Shown here piece by piece: positions 11,599-20,834 of a DNA stretch of 64,000 nucleotides. Below the pieces are notes generated by a model that was not told where the DNA came from, ran no database searches, and saw only the letters and a list, made by a program, of their open reading frames with translations. Source of the stretch: Earliella scabrosa (Eukaryota > Basidiomycota > Agaricomycetes > Polyporales > Polyporaceae); contig JABYQQ010000002.1 of assembly GCA_022605405.1 (NCBI GenBank), positions 62,001 to 126,000 of the forward strand. Direction: 5' to 3'. Within the stretch, counting starts at the first letter, position 1, and every line of letters begins with the position of its first letter. The position numbers and the translations under genes are program-made.

Positions 11599-12396
11599 TC
11601 ACTCCTCGCCCACAGGAGTCTCCATCGAAACATCCTCGCCCTCCGTCGGCGCGGCCGCGGTCTTGACAGCAGACCGAGTGGTAGGGGCCTTGGAGGGACC
11701 GGCCGTGGTCGTCGTGCTGGCACGAGCGCGGGCGGTTGAAGAAGCACCTTGCTCGGACGCGCCGGCCTTCTTCGACGTGATAGCCGCAGTCTTCCTGACC
11801 GCCGGCGAGGCCGAACGAGCGCGCCCTCCGCCCATAAGACCCCGGCCTCGAGCGTTGAACTTTTCCCCCAACGCCCTCATGGCGCCCCTCTGCGTCTCGA
11901 TGCGCGACCTCTCCTGACGACGTCGGTCGCGTTCCCCGTAGGCCTCGCGGGACTTGGTTCGACCGAAGAGGTTCTTGTCGACATGCCAGGCCATAAGATC
12001 CTCGTACCGCTTGAGTTTCTCGCGGTCGAGGGCCGAAGTCGTCGTGGCATCGGGGTCGAACCCGGGAAGCAGGGTGTCGAGAGGTACGCGCTTCTTGTCT
12101 GCCCCGTCGATGACTAGCCAGTCTGACCCGAGGCTCGCAAAACTGTAGGGGCACACCGTGTCCTGGTTGAACGCGAACACGAAGCTCTCGTATCCCCCTG
12201 GGAGGGCCATCTCCTGGTACTTGAAAGGTGCGTCCGGCCCGAGACCGCGAAGGATCCCGTCGGTCAACCAGAACTGATACACCTGTTGAACAGTGTACAG
12301 CTCGGTCTCGCCTTCGGCCTCGGTGCGAATCAGAATGTCGCCTTCCTCCGTGTGGGCGAGGTAGCGATGAGTGAGGACGCGGGATGGGAGCGGCAT
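11599..12396 (-). CDS. retrotransposon ORF3, unknown 265-residue protein
   Basis: ORF in the position where some retroelements carry env, starting 19 nt after the gag-pol stop (12416) and ending 48 nt before the 3' LTR. The N-terminal half looks folded (LTHRYLAHTEEGDILIRTE, VYQFWLTDGILRGLGPD, GGYESFVFAFNQDTVCPYSF). The C-terminal half is charged and then Ala/Thr/Ser/Lys-rich, likely disordered. There is no signal peptide or membrane segment, so it is not an envelope protein. I do not recognise the family. It has its own ATG and lies in a different frame from gag-pol, so expression would need reinitiation after the pol stop or a spliced or subgenomic transcript. The intact frame in a young element argues it is under constraint or was functional until recently. 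Confidence 0.7.
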   Translation of the reverse strand: MPLPSRVLTHRYLAHTEEGDILIRTEAEGETELYTVQQVYQFWLTDGILRGLGPDAPFKYQEMALPGGYESFVFAFNQDTVCPYSFASLGSDWLVIDGADKKRVPLDTLLPGFDPDATTTSALDREKLKRYEDLMAWHVDKNLFGRTKSREAYGERDRRRQERSRIETQRGAMRALGEKFNARGRGLMGGGRARSASPAVRKTAAITSKKAGASEQGASSTARARASTTTTAGPSKAPTTRSAVKTAAAPTEGEDVSMETPVGEE

Positions 12397-12415
12397 GGTA
12401 GGGGCGAGGGACGAG

Positions 12416-15400
12416 CTAGTGGCTGGTACTGGTAATGCGGGCGTGCGGCGAACGGTGACGGCGAGGGCGACGACGACGACTGGCTGTACTAGTGGAAGGA
12501 ATCGGAATAGGTGGGGAAAGGTGAGTGTCGTCTAGGGCTTTTAACTCATCCATGAGCGACTGACATAGCTCATCGAATGACCCCAGTCCGACACATCCCG
12601 CGAATATCTGCGGGTCCTCCGGAGGGCTGCCGTCGCCGTCGGGCAAGTCCTCTATACGCTCAACTCCTAACGCCTCCAGATAGGCTGGCAGAGCAGCAAG
12701 GTGCTCTACTGATCGATAGGGGAGCCAAGTTCGATCACCCGACTTCCACAGGGCCTCGAAGACGGCGTTGAGTCCCGACCCGGTATGTGATACGATACGG
12801 TCAATCGCCCATTCGTTGTCTGGGTCATCTAGCTCAAAGACTTGCTTGTCCAGCCGCCCGGGGAAGAGCCTGTCATCATTGGATTCATGAATGCGGAGCA
12901 GCGACGCGTGGAATACGTCGTGGACGCCGCGCTGTCGCAGACTAGGCGGAAGGTCGACGCGGAAGGAAGCGTTTCCAAAATCTTTAGTGATACGGTAAGG
13001 TCCCATGTACTTTGGTGCAAGCTTCCTGGCTAAACCTTTCGGCAGTGTAATGTTCTTCGTAGATAAATAAACTAGATCTCCTTCTACGAACGGAGCGGGT
13101 CGCCGCCGACGATTTGCGTCTCGAACGTGCTTTACGCGAGACGCGATCAGGCTGTCGTGTGCCGCCATAACGGCAGCCTTGACCTTCTGGGCATAGACGC
13201 GTACGCCCGGATATTCCGTCTTCGGCGGGCGGTCCCAGATCATTGGGTGCGGCATGCGGCCTGTGTTGAGGAAAAAGGGTGCGTACCCTGTCGACTCAGA
13301 ACGTGCTAAATTAACGGCGAACTCGATAGCAGGTAGCTTCGAGACCCAATCTGTCTGTCGGGCCCCAATACACTGACGCAGCATCTGCGTTACGGTTCTG
13401 TTAGCCCGCTCAGTAGAGCCGTCGGATTGCGGATGGTACGCGCTGGACATGTGGAGCTCCACACCTATCAGCTTATGGAGGTGCGACCAGAACGTACTCG
13501 TGAATAACGAGTCTCGATCGCTGACGATATACTTAGGAAGCCCGTGGTGCTTATACACCTCAGCAAACACAAGCTCCGCCACGTCTCGAGCACGATAGGT
13601 AGTACGGCTAGGAACAAGGTGCACCATGCCGGTAAGCAAGTCGATTATAGTCGTGATCGAGTCGTAACTGCCATCGCGGTCCCTAGACTCCGGTAGAGGC
13701 CCGACGAAGTCGATCCCGATGGCCTCCCAGGGCACGCTAGGTACGGGTAGTGGGTTGAGAAGCCCGTACGGTTTCTGATTGCTCGGCTTGCTCCTTTTGC
13801 AGGTCATGCAAGAGTCGCAAAATTTCTGGACATCCGCAACCAGAGTCTTCCACCAGACATGATCACGAAGCAAGTCTGCCGTCTTCCGTGGACCCAGGTG
13901 CGCAAGTAGTGAGTGCGCATGTGATATCACGACCTCACGCACATTCCGTCCTCGGACGATGACATGTGGGATGCACAGGAGTCGGCGACCCCTGTCGCTT
14001 ATGAAGACGAGACCACCCTCCATCTCAAAATTCTTAAATTGTTTCGGCTTTCGGAGGATTTCACCAAAGAATGGGTCCTCGGAGTACCGATCCCGGAGCT
14101 CGCCCTCCAGGTGGATGCCGTCGATCGCACTCGAGATGTGGTCAATTAACTGTTGTGGTTCCTCTTCAGGCTTATCGGGCAATTCCGCCACAGGTCCAAG
14201 GGGAGTTGGTCCACTATCATTGTCAGGCAGAGACTGATCATTCCTGTTATTAGCCGTAGATTTGGTTGGGTCAGGAGTTGCTCCTGGCCCCGCGCCCTCC
14301 TGTTGTTCGGCATCCGGCAGACGCAGAACAACACGGCGAATCCGCTTCGAGAACTCTCGAGCCGTCTCGGGTCGGCCTGTCTCTGCTGGCGGCGGTGGCG
14401 ACTTCCTGCGCCGAACACGTTTCGATTTTTCAGGTGTGTCCGTGATTGCTGCTTCTGGCTTTGCAGCTACGCGTCCCGCCTTCTTGCGTTGCCCTTGCGT
14501 CTCGCCCCTTGGCACCTCCACTGTAGCGTCTGTGGGTGCCGCACGAGGCTTTGCAGCTGTACGATCTCGCAGAGAGCGTCGCGGTGCATTGCCCGTCGTA
14601 GTAGAATCGTGCGGGGGCGTGCTGTCCTGAATAGCAGAATCAGGTGCAGGCGCGCTCTCGGCGCGGCCCTCGAGAGCAACCAGGACTGGCACCGAAATCG
14701 CATGAGACATAAGTGCGGGGTTACCCATGCTATCTTCATCGTGCGCGACGTACTCGGAAGCTGCTCGAACCGTGCCCGGTTGCTCATTCGAGTAGATGCG
14801 TGACAGCGCATCCGCGAGCACGTTCTCGACTCCAGGCACATACTGCACCTGGAAGTCAAATTCGGAGATTTTCTCCATCCAGCGTGCCTGTCGTCCCGAC
14901 AGGTTGCGCTGCGTTAGCAGGTGCTCAAGGCCCTTATGGTCAGTGACCCATGTGAAGTGACACCCAAGCAAGATGTCACGGTGGCGTTGCATGGCTTCGA
15001 CACCGGCGAGCATCTCAATTTCGTGCACGGGATAATTCATCTGCGCTGATGACAGCTTCGCAGAGAAAAATGCGGCAACTCGGGCACTGCGAAAGTCCTC
15101 GCCCTGAGACACTACCCCAGCAACGCCACCATGCGACCCGTCCGTCACGAGCCAGATGGGAGGCGCGCCCTCCGTGTAGTTTAGCGGTCGTCGGCGGTGT
15201 TCACGATGAGCGTGTACGAGCCGCTTGATCTCGTCAAACGCGCGCTGCTGGGTAAAGTCCCATTTAAACGAAGCATTTGGCCCCGTCATCGATGCTAACA
15301 CTCCCATAGGAATTCGAATGGTCGCAATGTCATCCGCGAGGTAGCCCACGGAACCCAGAAAACCCCGCAGCAAGTCTTTGTTGGTCGGGACCTTCCAGTT

Positions 15401-18400
15401 CAGAACGGAATTGACCTTGTTAGGGTCCATCCGAATACCTTGGTCGTCGACGATGCGACCGAGCACTTTCATTTCACGGCACAAGAAATGCAGCTTCGAT
15501 GAACTGAGGTAGAGTTTCTCCCGTGCGAGAATGTCTACCACGAGCCTAACGTGCTGTTTGTGTTCTTCCAGGGTGTCGGAATAAATCGCAATGTCGTCTA
15601 GGTAGACATCCATGAACACGCCAATATATGGCCCAAATATATGGTTCATTAAACTTTGGTATGTCGCAACCGCATTACAATCCCCCTGCTGCAGCACCAG
15701 GCTGACCATGTTCCCGTCCGGGGTTGTCATAGCAGTGTGCTCCACGTCGGAGGGCTCGATACGAATTTGCTCATACGCGTCCTTGCCGTCTATCAAGCTC
15801 CGATAGGGATGACGAGCAAGACGGCGCAAAATGCCCTCCATATCTGGAAGAGGTGAGGTCAGTTTCTTCGTGTTGGCATTTCGCTCACGAAGATCGCATA
15901 CCACACGTAGACGAGGAGGTACTCCATTCACGCCTGTACCAGGCTTCGTTAGCAGCAGCATAGGTGATGTGTTACGGGCATTAGTCACCTGCCAGCGACC
16001 GGACTCCAAGTACGCATCGCGCTTTTCAATCCAGCTCGCTCGATGCGCATCCGGACATTTTGACGGCCGCCACGAGTAGGTCTTCTCAGGGTCTATGAGC
16101 GGTATCCGATGGTTGATAGCGCGCAGTGGAGGTAATGGTGAGTCACTCGCTTCTTTACAGATAGGTGCCGCGTACTTACGCAATTCTTCTCGGGCTTGCT
16201 CGAGATGGTCTTCGAACAGATCCGCAGCATGGGATAGAAGAGAGCGGACCCCCGAACCCTGAAGCGGCAGCGCCTCCATGCTTCCAATCACAACCGCCGT
16301 CGGGTTCAGGTGGAGCCGAACTTTGTGCTGAAACAAGAACGGTGTCCCCAGGATCAGGTCATAGTTCAGTAGATTCAGAATGTCAAAGTACCGTTCTGTG
16401 TTCACGCGCTGATACTCAAGCTTTGCTTTGCAGCCAAAGTTGATCTTCGCCCGGGACCCTTGCACAGCAAGGTGTACGGGCAATGGTTTCTTAAGTTCGT
16501 ATACCGGCAATCCGAGCTGATATGCGAACTTTGCAGACATGAAGTCCGCAAGTGATCCCGAGTCCAACAGCGCTCGAGCGGGCTGGCCGTTGATCTTGAC
16601 AACCACGACCACGGGATCAGGTACGAGCCGCGTAATGTCTTTTGGAGCTGCTGCATTACGCTGAATGGCCAACATTAGCAGCTCGCCAGGGTCAGGGCCT
16701 ACTGAGTTCAACATCAGGTATGCCCTCCGTCGCACACGAGAACGTCGAAATAGCACTCTCAACTCGCCCTGGAGGTCGTCCAGGGAAAACTGAGGCTCCT
16801 CCGAACGCCTGCGGCGCTGCAAGCCCCGCGCGATGCAGTTCGGTAGGTCAAAGTATATGTTCTCCAGGCGCCGTCTGGGAAAGGAGTAGACCGTTGACAT
16901 GTAGATGTCGTGGATCTCAACATACGGTATGTTGGGTCCGAGATCTCGACATGTCCAACGCTTACGATGAAACAGCACACCGTCATTATCAGGCCATGGG
17001 AGCTCTCGTTCAAGACAACGCAAAATCCCCATTTTTAGTGCGGATCCCATTGCCTCGCCCTCCCGCATGAGGCAGCGCAGGGGGCTACGACTTCCATGCT
17101 TCTGAAGGGCAACCTGGCTACGGAAGAAGCGCACGATGTCGAAGAGTGGGTTCTTCAAGTGACTCGACGGGAAAGGTATGTCGTCCAGGTTCCAATGGAA
17201 CATGACATGCTTCTCATCCGAGATTCGATACACGTGAACTGAACGACCCTCCCCCTGGTCGATGTCTGTCTCAATACAGCAATATGGTCCCCAGCGACGA
17301 AGGATCTCCTCAGCACGGTCCGCGTACAGGTCGCCCAGTCGACAGGGCTTCCGTCCTTCACGGCACGTCTTTGGCAGCACCAGGCGATCCCAATCTCGCC
17401 TACGAGGTCCGTCATCATTAGGCTGTAGCTCTGGCACTGACCCCTCTTCGGAAGGGTCCGCGTCCGACTCATCGGACTCATCATCCAGTCCGAACGAGTC
17501 CTCGGATGCAATGTCTGACCAGTCTGCTAGGTCCTCGTTGAAGTCCCAGTCTCCGGAGTCGTTCAGAGGGTCCATAAACCCTACCATACCGAGAGAGAGA
17601 CCGCCCGTCGTTTCTGTGCTCTCCGCAAGCTCGCGCAACCGTTCCGGGTCGACGGGCGTATCCCCGAGTTCAACATGCAGGTGAGCAATTCCAGGAGGCT
17701 TGCCCTTGCGGTCGGACCTGACAACTTGCGCTTTCGGGCAGGCGTTCGCAACGTGCCCGGGCTCGCGACAAATGAAACACTTTCCGGCCTCTCGGAGCTC
17801 CTTCTTTTCACGGTCTGAGAGGGTCGGGCGTTGCGGGAAACCCGATGCAGAGCCGCCTTGGGTGCGCGGCCCACTCCTGTTGAACGGTCGAATCTGCTGA
17901 CGATCTCTGTTGCCAGAGGAGGTTCGAGTGGCACCCGTTTGGACGTCACGACCATTGCGGCCGCTATCGGGCTTCCGAGGCCTCATCCTGCCAGAGCTCG
18001 GGTTGTCCTTCCGGTGCTCATGTGAGCTACCACTCGAATGCTGACCAGCCCGCTGACTGAGTTTCTCAGCTATCTCGATCCGTTCTGCCCAGGAACAGAC
18101 ATCAAGCCATGACGCTGTTATCGGGGTGAGCTGTTGCTTCCACAGCTCCTGCTGAATACTGATATTGAGCCCGTGCCACAGCTTCTCCACCCTCTGCTGT
18201 TCGGACATGATGCCGACAGTCAGAAAGAGGTTCTCCAGCTCGTGTACGAACTCGCGCACAGTGCGACTGCCTTGACGAGTCTTGCGCAGCTTATCTGACA
18301 TCTGCAGACGGTAGTCCGAGGGAAAACACCAATTGAAAAGCTCGCGGAAGAGCCTTTCAAGCTTCCACGAGTGCGGTGACGGAGATACCGTGCTCTCCCA

Positions 18401-19909
18401 GAAGCTGTACGCCCTCCCGGTCAGGAAGTTGGAGACCGTGGAAGCGTACATACTCCGGTCAATGGTATGTCCCCTAATGTACTCCGCCATCTGACGCATG
18501 AACTTATGAAAGACTTGTGCGTCCGGCGTGCCATCATAAGGCGTCGGCTTCTCAGGCTTCAGCGTTGGCTTCTTCGCCCGACGCTTCCTCCTCTTTCGTC
18601 GATCCGCAGTCGAGTTTCCAGACGAAGAACTGTCATCCGGGGGAACGCGCCTGACCCTGGACCCCGACGACGATGAAGATGAGGAGGAGGACGATGAGTC
18701 GTCGTCGTCCGGAAAGCCACCGCCAACGAAGTTGGAGAACGCCCGCCCGAGGTGACTGCCCGGCTCGATCTGCGCAATGGGGAATATAGCTGCTTCCCTT
18801 TGCGCAGTCGAGCCCCGAGCATCCGAACCCCGGCCGACCTTGGGCGTCGACTTTATTTTGTGCTTTGCGCCGGGCCTCGGGTCGGGTCGATGCTCATCGG
18901 GTGGACGGCTCGCCCGGATTTCCTCAAGAATTTCGCGGCGGAAGTCCGCGAGTTTCTGTTCGACCACTGCAGCACTTCCGCTGTGCGAGGGAGCTCGCGC
19001 TTGGGACGTTGCGGAGTCCACGTCAGGCAAAACCGCGTTGCGAACTGGCACGGCAGCGAGGCTCGACTCGGCCTTGAGGTCTTCGCGCGCGCTTTGGGAG
19101 GTACCCGGGTTCTGCCTGTAAGCCCGCCAGTACTCTAGCATCTCGCGCTGTTCGTCCGAATCGTAGTCATCGAATATATTTTCATTCAATGACTTCTCAG
19201 TAGAGTACAGCTCGAACTCCCGACGCTGAGCATCGGGGGACAACTCGTGATCTGGTATCCCTACTGCGCCCCAGTTGCGCGCGTCGACAGCCTTCCCCTT
19301 GTCCCGAGAAGGACCCTCGCCTCGAGAGAGAGGAGAGTCGTCGGCCGACTGGTCAACGGCGCGCACCGCCTCCATGCGGCGGTTGTACTGGGTGCGCTCG
19401 ACGCCTGTCAGAGCTGCCTCCGCGCTTCGGACAGTTTCCCGCTGCGGCGTAGTCAGTACCGGACGGGTGTCCGTGGGGTAGGATCCTGTGCTGTGCGCAC
19501 GCGCGCGGCGGCGCTGCACAGTGATCCAGGGACGGCCCGACTCTTCGTCGGTAGCGTCCTCGACCGTAGCGCGATTCTTCCGATTCGCGCTGACCGTCGT
19601 CGACGTCACGTTGCCCGGCCCCGCGCTAGGCGGGGAGGCCTGAACCGTGGACACGGTCTCTCGTCCCGGGGTGGGGGACGAGGTTCTCGAGCCGCTCACG
19701 ACCTGGCTGTACAACACGCCAGGCCGACGCTCGGATCCGACGCTCGTGGAGCTGCCGGTCTCGGACGAAGAGTCCGGAGGGTCCGTAAGTGGACTTCCTA
19801 GGATAGTAGTGTCAGTGTCACCGACAGTAGCGAGGTGCTCACCGTCGTCGTTGACCGCGGGCGGGGTCTCCGCCCCGGTCCGATTGCGCAGGTTGTAACG
19901 AGACGACAT
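12416..19909 (-). CDS. chromovirus Gag-Pol polyprotein, single frame, 2,497 residues
   Basis: One uninterrupted frame from MSSRYNLRNRTG. Domains in order, approximate residues: disordered Ser/Asp-rich head (1-440); gag domain (450-620; TPYDGTPDAQVFHKFMRQ ... RTVREFVHELENLF); CCHC zinc knuckle CFICREPGHVANAC (near 710); aspartic protease with ALLDSGSLADF (near 1113); reverse transcriptase with LRVVCDLRERN, LIDGKDAYEQI and YLDD (catalytic site near 1433); RNase H starting LVTDGSHGG (near 1590) and ending ENVLADALSRI; integrase with HHCC finger (HAHSLLAHLG, CDSCMTC, near 2005-2040) and catalytic core IDFVGPLPES, VSDRDSLF, SDGSTERANRT (2064-2165); C-terminal chromodomain-like segment EWAIDRIVSH ... 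TWLPYRSVEHLAALPAY (about 2360-2425). No frameshift or stop separates gag and pol. All catalytic motifs appear intact, so the element may be competent for transposition. Confidence 0.95.
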   Translation of the reverse strand: MSSRYNLRNRTGAETPPAVNDDGEHLATVGDTDTTILGSPLTDPPDSSSETGSSTSVGSERRPGVLYSQVVSGSRTSSPTPGRETVSTVQASPPSAGPGNVTSTTVSANRKNRATVEDATDEESGRPWITVQRRRARAHSTGSYPTDTRPVLTTPQRETVRSAEAALTGVERTQYNRRMEAVRAVDQSADDSPLSRGEGPSRDKGKAVDARNWGAVGIPDHELSPDAQRREFELYSTEKSLNENIFDDYDSDEQREMLEYWRAYRQNPGTSQSAREDLKAESSLAAVPVRNAVLPDVDSATSQARAPSHSGSAAVVEQKLADFRREILEEIRASRPPDEHRPDPRPGAKHKIKSTPKVGRGSDARGSTAQREAAIFPIAQIEPGSHLGRAFSNFVGGGFPDDDDSSSSSSSSSSSGSRVRRVPPDDSSSSGNSTADRRKRRKRRAKKPTLKPEKPTPYDGTPDAQVFHKFMRQMAEYIRGHTIDRSMYASTVSNFLTGRAYSFWESTVSPSPHSWKLERLFRELFNWCFPSDYRLQMSDKLRKTRQGSRTVREFVHELENLFLTVGIMSEQQRVEKLWHGLNISIQQELWKQQLTPITASWLDVCSWAERIEIAEKLSQRAGQHSSGSSHEHRKDNPSSGRMRPRKPDSGRNGRDVQTGATRTSSGNRDRQQIRPFNRSGPRTQGGSASGFPQRPTLSDREKKELREAGKCFICREPGHVANACPKAQVVRSDRKGKPPGIAHLHVELGDTPVDPERLRELAESTETTGGLSLGMVGFMDPLNDSGDWDFNEDLADWSDIASEDSFGLDDESDESDADPSEEGSVPELQPNDDGPRRRDWDRLVLPKTCREGRKPCRLGDLYADRAEEILRRWGPYCCIETDIDQGEGRSVHVYRISDEKHVMFHWNLDDIPFPSSHLKNPLFDIVRFFRSQVALQKHGSRSPLRCLMREGEAMGSALKMGILRCLERELPWPDNDGVLFHRKRWTCRDLGPNIPYVEIHDIYMSTVYSFPRRRLENIYFDLPNCIARGLQRRRRSEEPQFSLDDLQGELRVLFRRSRVRRRAYLMLNSVGPDPGELLMLAIQRNAAAPKDITRLVPDPVVVVVKINGQPARALLDSGSLADFMSAKFAYQLGLPVYELKKPLPVHLAVQGSRAKINFGCKAKLEYQRVNTERYFDILNLLNYDLILGTPFLFQHKVRLHLNPTAVVIGSMEALPLQGSGVRSLLSHAADLFEDHLEQAREELRKYAAPICKEASDSPLPPLRAINHRIPLIDPEKTYSWRPSKCPDAHRASWIEKRDAYLESGRWQVTNARNTSPMLLLTKPGTGVNGVPPRLRVVCDLRERNANTKKLTSPLPDMEGILRRLARHPYRSLIDGKDAYEQIRIEPSDVEHTAMTTPDGNMVSLVLQQGDCNAVATYQSLMNHIFGPYIGVFMDVYLDDIAIYSDTLEEHKQHVRLVVDILAREKLYLSSSKLHFLCREMKVLGRIVDDQGIRMDPNKVNSVLNWKVPTNKDLLRGFLGSVGYLADDIATIRIPMGVLASMTGPNASFKWDFTQQRAFDEIKRLVHAHREHRRRPLNYTEGAPPIWLVTDGSHGGVAGVVSQGEDFRSARVAAFFSAKLSSAQMNYPVHEIEMLAGVEAMQRHRDILLGCHFTWVTDHKGLEHLLTQRNLSGRQARWMEKISEFDFQVQYVPGVENVLADALSRIYSNEQPGTVRAASEYVAHDEDSMGNPALMSHAISVPVLVALEGRAESAPAPDSAIQDSTPPHDSTTTGNAPRRSLRDRTAAKPRAAPTDATVEVPRGETQGQRKKAGRVAAKPEAAITDTPEKSKRVRRRKSPPPPAETGRPETAREFSKRIRRVVLRLPDAEQQEGAGPGATPDPTKSTANNRNDQSLPDNDSGPTPLGPVAELPDKPEEEPQQLIDHISSAIDGIHLEGELRDRYSEDPFFGEILRKPKQFKNFEMEGGLVFISDRGRRLLCIPHVIVRGRNVREVVISHAHSLLAHLGPRKTADLLRDHVWWKTLVADVQKFCDSCMTCKRSKPSNQKPYGLLNPLPVPSVPWEAIGIDFVGPLPESRDRDGSYDSITTIIDLLTGMVHLVPSRTTYRARDVAELVFAEVYKHHGLPKYIVSDRDSLFTSTFWSHLHKLIGVELHMSSAYHPQSDGSTERANRTVTQMLRQCIGARQTDWVSKLPAIEFAVNLARSESTGYAPFFLNTGRMPHPMIWDRPPKTEYPGVRVYAQKVKAAVMAAHDSLIASRVKHVRDANRRRRPAPFVEGDLVYLSTKNITLPKGLARKLAPKYMGPYRITKDFGNASFRVDLPPSLRQRGVHDVFHASLLRIHESNDDRLFPGRLDKQVFELDDPDNEWAIDRIVSHTGSGLNAVFEALWKSGDRTWLPYRSVEHLAALPAYLEALGVERIEDLPDGDGSPPEDPQIFAGCVGLGSFDELCQSLMDELKALDDTHLSPPIPIPSTSTASRRRRPRRHRSPHARITSTSH

Positions 19910-20040
19910 GTCTCGAGGTTTATCTATAACAGAGAGAGAGGTTAGCTAACAAGACGAGAGAGAGACGTACAAGAGGTATCGTCGGCCGAGAGGAAGCTCG
20001 AGTTGATCAGACTCGAGTGAACCCAGTCGGCGGAGGTCGA

Positions 20041-20047
20041 AATGAAA

Positions 20048-20082
<35 letters not shown>

Positions 20083-20090
20083 CTAGACGA
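20041..20090. repeat. GA-rich simple repeat in the retrotransposon leader
   Basis: Mostly (GA)n with a few A interruptions, lying between the 5' LTR and the gag-pol start. On the transcribed strand it is a CT-rich tract in the 5' untranslated leader. Confidence 0.8.
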
Positions 20091-20145
20091 GAGGTAGATA
20101 CGAGACGATGGTGTTGGTTGGAGACAAGACTAGCGAGTCAAAATA

Positions 20146-20568
20146 TGTCGCGCTCGCGGTTCCCGGAAAGGAAAGGGTGGCGCGACACGGTGGGTTGGAT
20201 GAGAGTTGAGGTTCCGTCGAGTGGGTGACTGGAGTAAGTCGTGTCTCGTTAGAACGCTCCCGAGCTACATCCATCGTCAAGCTATATATACGAAGTCCGA
20301 GCCGGGTCACGAGAGAGGGATAGGAATCACAGGTAAGGAGTGGACGGACTCGGAGAGCCGGTAGGGCGAAGGGTAAGGACAGAGGAGGGAATGAATGTCA
20401 AATGGTATCGTAGAGACAGGATAATGAAGACGTATCTGGGTAAAGACAGACGGAGTTGGACATAACAGGATGGGAGATAGGAATGGGACGCGATAGGAAG
20501 TGGTCGGGGTAGTGGTCAGGAAAGGAAGGCGGCGGGATGGTGGCTGCGCGCGGACCGCCGGCGCTACA
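20146..20568 (-). repeat. 5' LTR of the chromovirus
   Basis: 423-bp direct repeat of 11128-11550; the element's promoter should lie here, since the element is on the minus strand. Confidence 0.95.
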
Positions 20569-20834
20569 AGAGCCTCCCGACCAAGCACCATGCAATCATA
20601 CTATTACTAATAACAGACTCGGGCATTGGCATCCCGGACCTTCGGCATTGCGAGAGAGGATCGAGTAAGTACCGCTGACAGTGCAAGCCTCATAACTCTT
20701 CTCTATTGATCGGATGTGCGCGACTGCGGAGAACCAAGTACATGCCACCGTGACGAAACCTGAAGCTACCTAACCCAAAGCCCAGCATAGTCCGAGAGCA
20801 ACAAAGCGTTGTCCGTCATGATCCTAGAATAAGT

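Larger units (their letters stand above)
11128..20568 (-). mobile_element. complete Ty3/gypsy chromovirus LTR retrotransposon, 9,441 bp
   Basis: Full-length element read on the minus strand. The 5' LTR is 20146-20568 and the 3' LTR is 11128-11550, each 423 bp with TG...CA ends, and I found no difference between them by eye, which implies a recent insertion. AGAG flanks both sides (11124-11127 and 20569-20572), a probable 4-bp target duplication. Inside are one long gag-pol frame ending in a chromodomain and a second ORF beside the 3' LTR. A purine-rich AGGAGGG tract lies about 4 bp inside the 3' LTR boundary. The base after the 5' LTR starts TATTTTGACTCG, which does not begin with the TGG expected of a tRNA primer-binding site. 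A GA-rich tract fills part of the leader. Confidence 0.95.
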
